Below are positions 36,434 to 44,624 of a DNA stretch of 64,000 bases, piece after piece. The stretch's first letter is position 1. The number at the start of each line of letters is the position of its first letter. The DNA comes from Caballeronia megalochromosomata (GTDB lineage Bacteria > Pseudomonadota > Gammaproteobacteria > Burkholderiales > Burkholderiaceae). The notes beneath the pieces were generated by a model. The model searched no databases, was not told the origin of the DNA, and was given only the letters and a program-made list of their open reading frames with translations. Location: positions 25,457 to 89,456 of the forward strand of contig LRBF01000262.1 in the NCBI GenBank assembly GCA_001580565.1, read 5' to 3'. Position numbers and translations under genes: made by a program.

Positions 36434-36466
36434 GTCCGGATACCGGACCTTTGTACGGAATTCGAA
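36434..36466. promoter_or_regulatory. IclR operator region 1
   Basis: GTCCGG-ATA-CCGGAC (36434-36448) is a perfect inverted repeat, and TGTACGGAATTCGAA (36452-36466) follows. The second motif recurs with one change (TGTACGGTATTCGAA) upstream of the other IclR gene at 38169-38183. It sits 15 bases before the ATG at 36481, between the divergent SDR and IclR genes, and fits autoregulation plus control of the SDR-ALDH operon. Confidence 0.7.
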
Positions 36467-36480
36467 TTCTGCGAGGATCT

Positions 36481-37266
36481 ATGGCAGTCAAGACAGGCGC
36501 AAAAGAATCACCTGAAAGCGAGCCGGAATACGTGATGGGGCTGGAAAAAGGGCTATCCATCATCGAAGCATTCGGGATGAAAAAAGGGCCGTTGACATTG
36601 ACACAGGCTGCGGAGATAACCGGCCATACGAAGGGCTCGGTACGGCGCAGTTTGCTAACTTTGTGCAGGTTGGGCTATGCCGCGCAGAACGGTCACAGCT
36701 ATGTCCTCGCGCCGCGCGCTTTGCGGCTGGGCTACGCGTATGTTGTCTCGGACCCGTTGACCAAGATCGCACAGCCTGTCCTGGAGATCGCTAGCGAGCG
36801 TACGCAAGAGTCTGCATCGATCGCCGTACTGGATTCGCAGGATGCAGTCTTCGTCGCGCGCTCGACGCACCGGCGCAGCCTGTCCAGCGGTCTCGGCGTT
36901 GGCTCGCGCCTGCCTGCTTACTGTAGCGCTACAGGCCGCGTGCTTTTGTCAGGCCGTCCATCTGCCGAGGTGCGATTCATGTTGAACAGAATGGCGCGTC
37001 CTGCGCTGACGCCTCACACCCGCACTACGACCAGCAGCATCATGAAGGAGATCGAGTTTGCGAGTAGACACGGGTATGCGATCATCGATGAAGAACTGGA
37101 GATCGGTATTCGCTCAATCGCTGTTCCGATCAGGAATGCACGCGGAGAAATGATTGCAGCCATGAGCCTCTCGGTCTCCACGAGCCGGATGAGCCGCGAA
37201 GGTGTCGTGGAGCACCTTTTGCCGGAACTCGAAATCGCACGGCGCCACCTCGCCACGTTGCTGTAA
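36481..37266 (+). CDS. IclR-family regulator 1
   Basis: The product is 261 residues from the ATG at 36481 with GAGGA upstream; a TTG at 36451 would run through the operator. The N-terminal wHTH (MGLEKGLSIIEAFGMKKGPL, LTQAAEITGHTKGSVRRSLL, LCRLGYAAQNGHSYVLAPRA) and IclR effector domain (RLPAYCSATGRVLLSGRPSA, GYAIIDEELEIGIRSIAVPI) are intact. It is similar along its length to IclR 2 at 37317-38147 and converges on it. PcaR/CatR-type IclR regulators control aromatic catabolism. Confidence 0.92.
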   Translation: MAVKTGAKESPESEPEYVMGLEKGLSIIEAFGMKKGPLTLTQAAEITGHTKGSVRRSLLTLCRLGYAAQNGHSYVLAPRALRLGYAYVVSDPLTKIAQPVLEIASERTQESASIAVLDSQDAVFVARSTHRRSLSSGLGVGSRLPAYCSATGRVLLSGRPSAEVRFMLNRMARPALTPHTRTTTSSIMKEIEFASRHGYAIIDEELEIGIRSIAVPIRNARGEMIAAMSLSVSTSRMSREGVVEHLLPELEIARRHLATLL

Positions 37267-37316
37267 CGCTTCGTTCGATCTCGGACAGCGTAGGGAAGTC
37301 CGTGTTACAAGGCGTT

Positions 37317-38147
37317 TTACAGCGAGCGTTGCAACCGCCCGGCCGTCTCACGTAGCGTCGGCAAAAAACTTTCTCGCAGTGTTTCGATGCTCACGCGCCC
37401 CGAAAAAACGCTCACGCTCAGCGCCGCCACGACTTGCCCGGCGCCGTTCTTCACCGGTACGGCCATCGCCGACATACCGATTTCCAACTCTTCGTCGCTG
37501 ATCGCGTAACCGTCCACCACCGCGCGCCTGATCGCCTTCAGCACGCCGTCGACATTCGCCACTGTGCGATTAGTGAGGCGCTTCATGGGCACGCTTTCCA
37601 GATGTGCCCGCGTCTGTTGTTCAGGCAGATCGCCCAGCAGAACGCGCCCTGTGGCTGAGCAATAGGCGGGCAGGCGACCGCCGAGCTTCACGCCCGTCGA
37701 CACGATACGGACTGCCTCGGCGCGTGCGATGAACACGGCATAACCCTCGTCCAGCACGGCCAGTGACACGGACTCCTGTAGCTTGTCGCGCGCGATCGCT
37801 AAAAGGGGTTGCGCAATCTGCGGTAAGGACGATGTGCTGAGGTATGCGCCACCCAGCCTCAGCATGCGCGGCAACGGCGTGAAGAATTTTCCGTCGTGCG
37901 CGAGATAGCCGAGATCGACGAGCGTCAGCAGGCAACGCCGCGCTGCGGGGCGGCTCAATTCGGCCAGTTGCGCGGCGTCAGAGACGGTCATGCGTGTGGT
38001 GTTCGCGCCGAAGGCTTCGATGATCGCCAAACCCTTCGCTAGTCCCCCCATTCCTTCCTTCGCCCGGTTCTCGGTTGACGCGTCTCCATCCGTCACAGGC
38101 GACGAGTCACCGGTTCGCGTATTGACAGGCCTTTTTATGGATGTCAT
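37317..38147 (-). CDS. IclR-family regulator 2
   Basis: The product is 276 residues from the ATG at 38147 (MTSIKRPVNTRTGDSSPVTD). HTH region: GLAKGLAIIEAFGANTTRMT, VSDAAQLAELSRPAARRCLL. Effector domain: GGRLPAYCSATGRVLLGDLP, GYAISDEELEIGMSAMAVPV. It is divergent from the Rieske dioxygenase operon, its most likely target, with a palindrome covering its start codon and a TGTACGGTATTCGAA motif upstream. It looks like the product of a duplication with IclR 1. Confidence 0.92.
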   Translation of the reverse strand: MTSIKRPVNTRTGDSSPVTDGDASTENRAKEGMGGLAKGLAIIEAFGANTTRMTVSDAAQLAELSRPAARRCLLTLVDLGYLAHDGKFFTPLPRMLRLGGAYLSTSSLPQIAQPLLAIARDKLQESVSLAVLDEGYAVFIARAEAVRIVSTGVKLGGRLPAYCSATGRVLLGDLPEQQTRAHLESVPMKRLTNRTVANVDGVLKAIRRAVVDGYAISDEELEIGMSAMAVPVKNGAGQVVAALSVSVFSGRVSIETLRESFLPTLRETAGRLQRSL

Positions 38148-38183
38148 ATTGGTTCCAATATCGAACAATGTACGGTATTCGAA
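38146..38183. promoter_or_regulatory. IclR operator region 2 (palindrome plus shared 15-mer)
   Basis: ATATTGG-TT-CCAATAT (38146-38161) is a perfect 16-base palindrome overlapping the start codon of IclR 2. TGTACGGTATTCGAA (38169-38183) matches the 15-mer before IclR 1. Both lie between divergent IclR 2 and the dioxygenase operon. Confidence 0.7.
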
Positions 38184-38270
38184 CACATCGAAAACGGGCT
38201 GTCAACGACGGCCTCGACTCGGTCTCTCGGAATCTTGCGTTCGGCAAACGCCAGCTATGGAGTCAGCGAC

Positions 38271-39542
38271 TTGAACATCATCCCCATTCAACCGGCGCCC
38301 CGCGCCACTGTCCAGTGGCCCGTCGAGGGTGTCACGCGCGTACCCTATGCACTGTTCCAGAGCGAAGATGTATATGCGGATGAACAGGTAGCGATCTTTC
38401 GTGGTCCGCACTGGAGTTATCTCTGCCTCGAAGCCGAATTGCAGAATTCAGGCGACTTCCGCAGTACGTTCGTCGGCGATGCTCCGGTGGTCGTCACGCG
38501 CGACACGGACGGCGAGCTCTATGCATTCGAAAACCGGTGCGCTCATCGCGGCGCGATGGTTTGCCTGGAGGACCACGGCAACGCAAAGGACTTCAGTTGC
38601 GTCTATCACGCCTGGACCTACAGTCTGCAGGGCGATCTACGCGGCGTTGCGTTTCAGGACGGTATCAACGGCCAGGGCGGCATGAAGGAAGACTTCTGCC
38701 TCGGCGATCACGGCTTGCGCAAGCTGCGCGTCGCGACGCTGCATGGTCTCGTGTTCGGCAGCTTCTCCGACGATGTACCGCCGCTCGACGAATATCTCGG
38801 CGAGGAGATCGTCGCACGCATTGCGCGCGTGCTTGAGAATCGTGCGACAGTCGTGCTCGGCCGCTTCACGCAGATGCTGCCGAACAATTGGAAGCTTTAT
38901 GTCGAGAACGTTAAGGACTCCTATCACGCAAGTATCCTGCATCTTTTCTTCACGACATTCCAGTTAAACAAGCTGTCCCAGCGCGGCGGGATCATAGTCG
39001 ACGCCAGCGGTGGGCATCACGTCAGCTATTCGGCGGTCGATCACGCTGCTGAGGCAGCGGAGCAAACGGCCGCGGACGGCTACGCGGAACAGAAGATCCG
39101 CTCGGAGAGCGGCCACAGCCTCGAAGACGCCTCGATCCTCGCGGGCGCCGACGAATTCGGTGACGGCATCACTTTGCAGATCCTTTCGGTGTTTCCGGGC
39201 TTCGTGCTACAGCAGATTCAGAACGCCATTGCGTTGCGGCAGATCCTGCCGCGTGGTGCGCGCCAAACCGAACTGAACTGGACCTATCTCGGCTTCGAGG
39301 ACGATACACCGGAGCTGCGGGAAATGCGTCTGCTCCAGTCGAATCTCGTCGGACCGGCGGGTTATGTGTCTATGGAGGATGGCTGCGTAGGCGGCTTCGT
39401 GCAGCGTGGCATCGATGGGGCCAGTGACGCACGGTCGGTGATCGAGATGGGCGGCGAAGGCACGACAAGCAGCGCCAGCCGCGTAACCGAAGCCTCGATT
39501 CGCGGATTCTGGAAGGCCTACCGTAACGCAATGGGATATTGA
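38271..39542 (+). CDS. Rieske aromatic-ring-hydroxylating dioxygenase, alpha subunit (class IB, benzoate/anthranilate type)
   Basis: The product is 423 residues. No ATG is available; the TTG at 38271 has GGAG 8 bases upstream, another TTG lies at 38235. Rieske centre: C-x-H-x17-C-x2-H in CAHRGAMVC to CVYHAWTY. Mononuclear iron site: D-x2-H-x4-H in NVKDSYHASILH, with the bridging Asp just before the first His. It inserts both atoms of O2 into an aromatic acid. Beta subunit and reductase genes follow immediately, which fits the two-component class IB. The substrate is not deducible; a benzoate- or anthranilate-like acid is possible. Confidence 0.92.
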   Translation: MNIIPIQPAPRATVQWPVEGVTRVPYALFQSEDVYADEQVAIFRGPHWSYLCLEAELQNSGDFRSTFVGDAPVVVTRDTDGELYAFENRCAHRGAMVCLEDHGNAKDFSCVYHAWTYSLQGDLRGVAFQDGINGQGGMKEDFCLGDHGLRKLRVATLHGLVFGSFSDDVPPLDEYLGEEIVARIARVLENRATVVLGRFTQMLPNNWKLYVENVKDSYHASILHLFFTTFQLNKLSQRGGIIVDASGGHHVSYSAVDHAAEAAEQTAADGYAEQKIRSESGHSLEDASILAGADEFGDGITLQILSVFPGFVLQQIQNAIALRQILPRGARQTELNWTYLGFEDDTPELREMRLLQSNLVGPAGYVSMEDGCVGGFVQRGIDGASDARSVIEMGGEGTTSSASRVTEASIRGFWKAYRNAMGY

Positions 39543-39544
39543 CG

Positions 39545-40015
39545 ATGACGCAGGACATTCATCAACTGATCGCGCGGGCGCAGGCCGAATACGCACGCTG
39601 CATCGACGACGGCGACCTCGGGCAGTGGCCCGGGTTCTTCACGAAGTCATGTCTTTACAGGGTCACGACTGCCGACAACCATCGCCGTGGTCTCGTGGGC
39701 AGCATGATCTACGCGACCTCATACGGCATGCTGGTCGACAGGGTCGCCTCCTTGCGCGATGCGAACATCTATGAACGGCACGTCTACCGTCATTTGCTCG
39801 GGCAGCCGTATGTGATCCATGACGACGGCGTTGAGGCACACAGCGAAACCTCCTTCATGGTTGCGCGCGTCATGCGCGACGGAACCACCGACCTGTTCGC
39901 AACGGGTCGTTATTGCGATGTATACGTGCGCGAAGAGGCCAGTGTGCGGTTGCGCGAGCGCATCGTCGTGTGCGATAGCTCGCGTGTCGATACCCTGCTC
40001 GCGTTGCCCCTGTGA
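39545..40015 (+). CDS. Ring-hydroxylating dioxygenase, beta subunit
   Basis: A 156-residue NTF2-like fold protein. DIHQLIARAQAEYARCIDDG, WPGFFTKSCLYRVTTADNHR and YGMLVDRVASLRDANIYERH with VYRHLLGQPYVI are typical of benzoate/anthranilate dioxygenase small subunits. It stabilises the alpha3-beta3 hexamer and has no metal. The ATG at 39545 is 2 bases after the alpha stop. A TTG at 39539 is in frame but has no advantage. Confidence 0.92.
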   Translation: MTQDIHQLIARAQAEYARCIDDGDLGQWPGFFTKSCLYRVTTADNHRRGLVGSMIYATSYGMLVDRVASLRDANIYERHVYRHLLGQPYVIHDDGVEAHSETSFMVARVMRDGTTDLFATGRYCDVYVREEASVRLRERIVVCDSSRVDTLLALPL

Positions 40016-40076
40016 TCCCCGCGAAGTCACCCCAAACCTTGCCCGACGGCGGTCGACAAGTTATCGAGGCCATATC

Positions 40077-41063
40077 ATGGATTTTCAGATTTCCGTCGCT
40101 GACAGCGATATAACGTTCTCGTGCACGACAGGTGAAACCGTCCTCGACGCAGCCGAAAGGGCCGGCTACGCGGTGCCTTACTCGTGCCGCAAGGGCGTCT
40201 GCTCATCCTGCGAAGGACGCCTTGTAACGGGCGAGGGGCGCTCTCCGGTTCAGGGACCAGTGGCCGCCCCAGCCGAGAGGGCGCTGCTGTGCTGTCTGCG
40301 CCCCGACACGGACTTGACAATCGCGCCGCGTCGCATCGAGAAGCGCGACCCCGTAGCGCGCAAGACGCTTGAGGCCTCGGTGTATCGCGTCACGCAGCCA
40401 GCAGACGACGTCACCATCCTTCAGTTGCGGCTGCCCGCTGGCGTGCGAGTGAAGTTCGGTGCCGGTCAGTATCTGCAGGTCGAGCTTGACGATGGCACGC
40501 GCCGCAACTATTCGATGGCAAATGCGCCGCACGAAAACGACGGCGTGCAACTGCACGTGCGCCACGTGCCCGGCGGCCGTTTCTCCGAAGACGTGCTCGG
40601 CAGCATCGCGAAGGGTGACCGGCTGCGCATCGAGCTGCCGTTTGGAGAATTCACGCTGCGCGAGGGGTCGACGAGGCCGGCTTTGATGCTCGCGACAGGC
40701 ACGGGGTTCGCGCCGGTGAAGTCGATCATCGAAGATGCACTCAAGCGTAAGGTGGAGCGGCCGCTCTACCTGTACTGGGGCGCACGCAGGGTCGAAGACC
40801 TCTATCTCTCAGCGCTCGCACAGAAGTGGCACGACAGCGGCCGCGTGCAATTCGTGCCGGTGCTGTCCGAACCGGATGAAGCGTGGACGGGAAGACGTGG
40901 TCTGGTGCACGAAGCCGTGCTCGAAGACCGTGGCTCGTTTGCGGGATATGAGGTGTACGCATGCGGGAATCCAGCGATGACGAGTGCCGCACGCGAGGCC
41001 TTCCTGAAGGCCGGCTTGCCAGAAGACGACTTCTTCAGCGACGCGTTCGTGCATACCGATTGA
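40077..41063 (+). CDS. Dioxygenase reductase (2Fe-2S ferredoxin plus FAD/NADH domains)
   Basis: The product is 328 residues from the ATG at 40077; longer readings lie inside the beta gene. The plant-type ferredoxin domain comes first (residues 1-90) with C-x4-C-x2-C in SCRKGVCSSCEG and a later CC. The FAD domain has RNYSMANAPHENDGVQLHVR, the NAD domain LMLATGTGFAPVKSIIEDAL and a C-terminal YACGNPAMTSAAREAFL. This N-terminal-ferredoxin order is that of BenC/AntC reductases. It delivers electrons from NADH to the Rieske centre of the preceding gene product. Confidence 0.93.
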   Translation: MDFQISVADSDITFSCTTGETVLDAAERAGYAVPYSCRKGVCSSCEGRLVTGEGRSPVQGPVAAPAERALLCCLRPDTDLTIAPRRIEKRDPVARKTLEASVYRVTQPADDVTILQLRLPAGVRVKFGAGQYLQVELDDGTRRNYSMANAPHENDGVQLHVRHVPGGRFSEDVLGSIAKGDRLRIELPFGEFTLREGSTRPALMLATGTGFAPVKSIIEDALKRKVERPLYLYWGARRVEDLYLSALAQKWHDSGRVQFVPVLSEPDEAWTGRRGLVHEAVLEDRGSFAGYEVYACGNPAMTSAAREAFLKAGLPEDDFFSDAFVHTD

Positions 41064-41127
41064 CGAACCGGTGCCCTATGGCCCGAGTTTTGACACCACC
41101 TTTTCATCACTTATAGGAGACTTAACA

Positions 41128-41799
41128 GTGAAGACTTTTCTCAGTATTGGATCAGGGCCGGGCATCGGAATCGCGACTGCCACGCGTTTCGCGCAAGAAG
41201 GCTTCCGCGTGATCTTGACCTCGCGCAATCCCGAGAATCTTGCCGATAGGGCCACGCAATTGTCGGAAAAAGGCTACACCGTTGGCATCAGGTCGGGCGA
41301 TGCCGGGAATCTGGACAGTGTGCTTCAGCTCGTTCGCGAAACGGAAGCGGAGTACGGTGCAATCGACGTTCTGCATTTCAATTCGGCGTCGATGCATTCC
41401 GATTCGATCGAGACGCAATCAATCGAGACGTTTGTGCCCGATCTGACGGTGAACATCGGTGCGGCGCTCGTGGCCACACAAGCGGCATCGCGCGGCATGC
41501 TGGCGCGTGGAAGTGGTGCGATCCTGCTGACTGGCGGCGCATTGGCCACACATCCGCACCCCGACTACCTGTTACTTGGAATTGGCAAGGCCGGGATCAA
41601 AAACCTGGCGTATGCGGTTTTCGACAATTTCAAGGAGCGCGGCGTCCACGTCGCTTCGGTCACTGTAGCAACATTCGTCACAGCCGACTCGCCCGAGGCG
41701 CGCGGTGTCGCTCAAGCGTTCTGGGATCTGTATGCCCAACCGCGCGAAAGCTGGACGCCGGAAGTCATTTACCCGGCCCAGCGACCCGATCAACCATAG
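41128..41799 (+). CDS. SDR-fold protein lacking the catalytic tyrosine
   Basis: A 223-residue protein with a GTG start, set by TAGGAGA 8 bases upstream; the frame before it has no ribosome site. The cofactor loop reads SIGSGPGIG and the Asp/Asn region DVLHFNSASMH. Around the usual active site the sequence is TGGALATHPHPDYLLLGIGK: the Lys is present, but the residue four before it is Leu, not Tyr. In class IB clusters a cis-diol dehydrogenase sits here, so this may be a divergent form or a non-catalytic binder. It closes the dioxygenase operon. Confidence 0.82.
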   Translation: MKTFLSIGSGPGIGIATATRFAQEGFRVILTSRNPENLADRATQLSEKGYTVGIRSGDAGNLDSVLQLVRETEAEYGAIDVLHFNSASMHSDSIETQSIETFVPDLTVNIGAALVATQAASRGMLARGSGAILLTGGALATHPHPDYLLLGIGKAGIKNLAYAVFDNFKERGVHVASVTVATFVTADSPEARGVAQAFWDLYAQPRESWTPEVIYPAQRPDQP

Positions 41800-41862
41800 T
41801 CATTGCCGATGAGTCGCAAGCCCGCTTCCGGCTAATCGGTTCGCAGTCCTTATCTATGCAAG

Positions 41863-41895
41863 GCAACCGCCGTTTCTCAGACGATTCGCGGTTGC
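41863..41895. terminator. Stem-loop after the dioxygenase operon
   Basis: GCAACCGC (41863-41870) pairs with GCGGTTGC (41888-41895), with extra CGT/ACG pairing inside. It lies 64 bases after the SDR-like stop. No T-run, so termination is likely but not certain. Confidence 0.5.
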
Positions 41896-41959
41896 GACAA
41901 TTTGGCGGCCTCGAGTGCACATGCTCTTGCTGACAGTCAACAACTATTGTGTGTATTCA

Positions 41960-41981
41960 CATGATTCGATATAGTATCAAA
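41960..41981 (+). promoter_or_regulatory. Weak copy of the promoter module (decarboxylase-like gene)
   Basis: A -10 CATGAT (41960-41965) is followed directly by TCGATATAGTATCAAA, matching the -10/operator half of the module at 33786 and 48491. The -35 17 bases upstream (TCAACA) is poor and no AGGG-CCCT repeat is seen, so it may need an activator. Confidence 0.5.
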
Positions 41982-42070
41982 CGATGACGTTCTAATAGAC
42001 CTTTCAGTCGCTTGACCAGACCGGTAGCGACGTCTTCGTTTCGATTGTTCTGCATAAAGGAGAGGAGATT

Positions 42071-43069
42071 ATGGGAAATCACAAACTTCGGCTGTCCATC
42101 GCCGTTGGTAACTACGATCGCATGCGTCCACTGGTCGATGGAGATGTCCAGATCGACGGCGTCGATCCGGTCTTCATGCTGCAGGAGCCTGAGGAGATCT
42201 TTTTTCGCGCGTTTCGGCACGCCGACTACGACATCTGCGAGCTCTCGCTCAGCAGCTACTCGGTCAAGACTGCCGCAGGCACCTCGCCCTATACGGCTGT
42301 GCCAGTCTTTCCGTCACGGGCCTTCCGGCATACGGCTATCTATGTACGAACAGATCGGGGAATCGAAAAGCCTGAAGACCTGAAAGGCAAACGCATCGGC
42401 GTACCCGAATACCAGCTCACCGCGAACGTCTGGGTCCGACTCTTTCTCGAAGAGGAGTACGGCGTCAAGGCATCGGATGTGACCTGGGTGCGTGGCGGAT
42501 ACGAAGATCCGACGCGCGTCGAAAAGATCGCGTTGAACCTGCCGGGCAACGTCCGGATTGAAGACGCCCCCGAAGGCGAAACCATTTCCAGCCTTCTGGC
42601 GGCAGGGAAGATCGACGCCGTAATCGGGCCGCGAGCGCCTTCCTGCTTCGATCAGGGCCATCCGCAGGTTCGATACCTGTTCGAGGATCCGCACAAGACC
42701 GCCGCCGATTGGTATTCGCGCACCAAGCTGTTTCCGATCATGCACACGCTCGGCGTCAGAAAGACGCTTGCCGACGAACATCCGTGGCTGCCGGGTGCGC
42801 TCGTCAAGGCATTCGAGAAATCGAAGGCCCTCGCGCTTACGCGGCTCAGCGAGACCGGGGCGACCAAGGTGACGCTGCCGTTCGTCGAAGACCAGTTGCG
42901 GGCGGCACGCAAGCTAATGGGTTTCGATTTCTGGCCATACGGCTTTGCGGAAAACGAGCGGACGATCGACCGCTTCCTTGCCCAGCATCATGCGGAGGGG
43001 CTTTCCAGCCGGCGGCTGCAGCCGCATGAGCTGTTTCATCCGGCGAGCCTTGAAAGCTTCAAGATCTGA
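42071..43069 (+). CDS. 4,5-dihydroxyphthalate decarboxylase-like protein (periplasmic-binding-protein fold)
   Basis: A 332-residue protein with AAAGGAGAGGAG before the ATG. LRLSIAVGNYDRMRPLVDGD, VDPVFMLQEPEEIFFRAFRH and YDICELSLSSYSVKTAAGTS match Pht5-type 4,5-dihydroxyphthalate decarboxylases, which share the NMT1/PBP2 fold but lack a signal peptide, as here. EDLKGKRIGVPEYQLTANVW and YGFAENERTIDRFLAQHHAE are family segments. It may decarboxylate a dihydroxylated aromatic acid formed by the upstream dioxygenase; members of this family are often annotated by fold only, so the reaction is inferred. Confidence 0.83.
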   Translation: MGNHKLRLSIAVGNYDRMRPLVDGDVQIDGVDPVFMLQEPEEIFFRAFRHADYDICELSLSSYSVKTAAGTSPYTAVPVFPSRAFRHTAIYVRTDRGIEKPEDLKGKRIGVPEYQLTANVWVRLFLEEEYGVKASDVTWVRGGYEDPTRVEKIALNLPGNVRIEDAPEGETISSLLAAGKIDAVIGPRAPSCFDQGHPQVRYLFEDPHKTAADWYSRTKLFPIMHTLGVRKTLADEHPWLPGALVKAFEKSKALALTRLSETGATKVTLPFVEDQLRAARKLMGFDFWPYGFAENERTIDRFLAQHHAEGLSSRRLQPHELFHPASLESFKI

Positions 43070-43090
43070 TCGGTACAACAGATCGCAAAC

Positions 43091-43109
43091 GGGGCAGCGC
43101 GGCTGCCCC
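43091..43109. terminator. GC-rich hairpin between convergent genes
   Basis: GGGGCAGC-GCG-GCTGCCCC, a perfect 8-bp stem with a 3-base loop, 22 bases after the decarboxylase-like stop and 10 bases before the AzoR stop. Probably a bidirectional terminator. Confidence 0.7.
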
Positions 43110-43118
43110 GACGCCGCC

Positions 43119-43724
43119 TCACGCGGCGAGTGCGGCGGTCTCTCTCTTCGCCGAGGCGATGGCTCCACTGCGCGCCTGCTCACCCATCGACACGCCTTCC
43201 GCACGGATGAAAGTAATATCCGTGATGCCAAGAAAGCGGAAGGCGGCCTTCAGATAAGTCTCCTGATGATCGAAGAAAGCGGCGGGCGATCCGTCGCTAT
43301 ACACGCCGCCACGCGACGATGCGATGACCAGCTTCTTGCCGCCGCACAGTCCGATCGGGCCGTGCTCGCCATAGCGGAACGTCTTCCCGGCGACGGAGAC
43401 GCGATCGATCCAGGCTTTTAGTTGTGAAGGCACCCCAAGGTTGTACATCGGCGCGCCGATCACCACGATATCGGCAGCCAGGAATTCCTCGAGCGCCACC
43501 TGGCCCAGGGCGATGTCGGACTTCAAAGCGTCGTCGAGGGGCGCGTCTTGAGCGGCTGTGAGATGCGCCGCGGTCAGATGGCCGATCGGTGTTGCAGCAA
43601 GGTCGAGACGACTGACGGCAAGGTCGGGATCGCGGTCTCGGAAAGTCGCGACGACATGCGCTGACAGATCACGGCTGACAGAACTTTGCCCAAGGATGCT
43701 GGAATCTACGTGTAGCAGTTTCAC
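43119..43724 (-). CDS. azoR: FMN-dependent NADH-azoreductase/quinone reductase
   Basis: The product is 201 residues from a GTG at 43724 with GGAG 8 bases upstream; a TTG at 43739 is the alternative. The flavodoxin-like fold has LLHVDSSILGQSSVSRDLSA, the FMN loop PMYNLGVPSQLKAWIDRVSV, GKTFRYGEHGPIGLCGGKKL and ASSRGGVYSDG, all AzoR hallmarks. It reduces quinones or azo compounds with NADH and FMN, probably protecting against quinoid by-products of polyhydroxylated aromatics. It is downstream of the Mo-enzyme genes on the same strand. Confidence 0.92.
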   Translation of the reverse strand: MKLLHVDSSILGQSSVSRDLSAHVVATFRDRDPDLAVSRLDLAATPIGHLTAAHLTAAQDAPLDDALKSDIALGQVALEEFLAADIVVIGAPMYNLGVPSQLKAWIDRVSVAGKTFRYGEHGPIGLCGGKKLVIASSRGGVYSDGSPAAFFDHQETYLKAAFRFLGITDITFIRAEGVSMGEQARSGAIASAKRETAALAA

Positions 43725-43778
43725 GAGGCTTGTCTCCAAGTCAATCCGGTTTTTCGCGCTCGCTTCGGAGCCCTGGCT

Positions 43779-44624
43779 TCAGAACAGCAATGTGCCGAGG
43801 CTGAGGTTCCCCGTACGATCTCGTGTAGCGATAACTTTTTCCGTTCCATCCTTTCGCACTCGAATCTCGACTTGCGAGGACTGCGCGGTAAGCCCGGAGA
43901 AACGGAAATCACCGAAACGGTCAGTCCGGGTTGTGCGCTCGCTTGCATCGGCGGGGTCCCGGAGGATGACTTCAGCATCCTCGAGATTGCGCAATTGGCC
44001 GTCGTCCCGTTCCTCACAGACGTTGCCCGTCACGAGATGGCTTAGCGCATCATCCAGATTCTTGTAGAAAACGCGCGGCCTGGTGCCGAACTCCGGATGA
44101 ATGACCGAAAGGCGCTCCTTCTCGACCATGTCTGCCAATTGGGCGTCCGGGACATTGAATCCGCGGATCGCCTTGGTGGGACAGGCCTGCGCACAGCGGG
44201 GTTCTTTCCAGCCGGCGTCGAGCAGGTGCGCATCGAAATTCCAGTTCTGCGGAACTTGTTCCTGCTCATTCCATTCGATCATGCCGTAGGGACAGGTCCG
44301 GACCAGATCGCGCCGGCCGTGCGACTTGACCGGATCAATCATCACGACGCCGTCCGGGCGCTTGTAGATCGCGCCGTCCGGTGCCGCTTTGATACAGGGT
44401 GCGTTGTCACAGTGATTGCAGGTCTTCGGGATATAGGTGACATCGACGAGCGCACCCTCTCCACGGACGTGACGTTCGATCCGGATCGTTTCCAGACCTT
44501 CCGGCGGATGTGGTGCCGAATAACCCGGAAAGGCGTTGCCGGTGTACTCGTCCTTTGTCGCGAGGACACAGTTTCGGCAATTGATGCAGAGTGACACGTC
44601 AATGACCAATGCCCAAGTATTCAC
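43779..44624 (-). CDS. Fe-S subunit of a transhydroxylase-like molybdoenzyme (ferredoxin domain plus transthyretin-like domain)
   Basis: The product is 281 residues from a GTG overlapping the TGA of the Mo-subunit gene, with GGAG 8 bases before it (an ATG at 44651 is the alternative). The N-terminus VNTWALVIDVSLCINCRNCV resembles Pelobacter pyrogallol transhydroxylase beta. Only nine Cys are visible in the Fe-S part: CINCRNC followed by Thr where the fourth Cys is expected, CNHCDNAPC followed by Ala, TCPYG and CAQACP, so at least one cluster is incomplete by the usual motifs. The C-terminal 85 residues (AEVILRDPADASERTTRTDR, FGDFRFSGL) form a transthyretin-like beta-sandwich, as in the transhydroxylase. 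Confidence 0.85.
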   Translation of the reverse strand: MNTWALVIDVSLCINCRNCVLATKDEYTGNAFPGYSAPHPPEGLETIRIERHVRGEGALVDVTYIPKTCNHCDNAPCIKAAPDGAIYKRPDGVVMIDPVKSHGRRDLVRTCPYGMIEWNEQEQVPQNWNFDAHLLDAGWKEPRCAQACPTKAIRGFNVPDAQLADMVEKERLSVIHPEFGTRPRVFYKNLDDALSHLVTGNVCEERDDGQLRNLEDAEVILRDPADASERTTRTDRFGDFRFSGLTAQSSQVEIRVRKDGTEKVIATRDRTGNLSLGTLLF

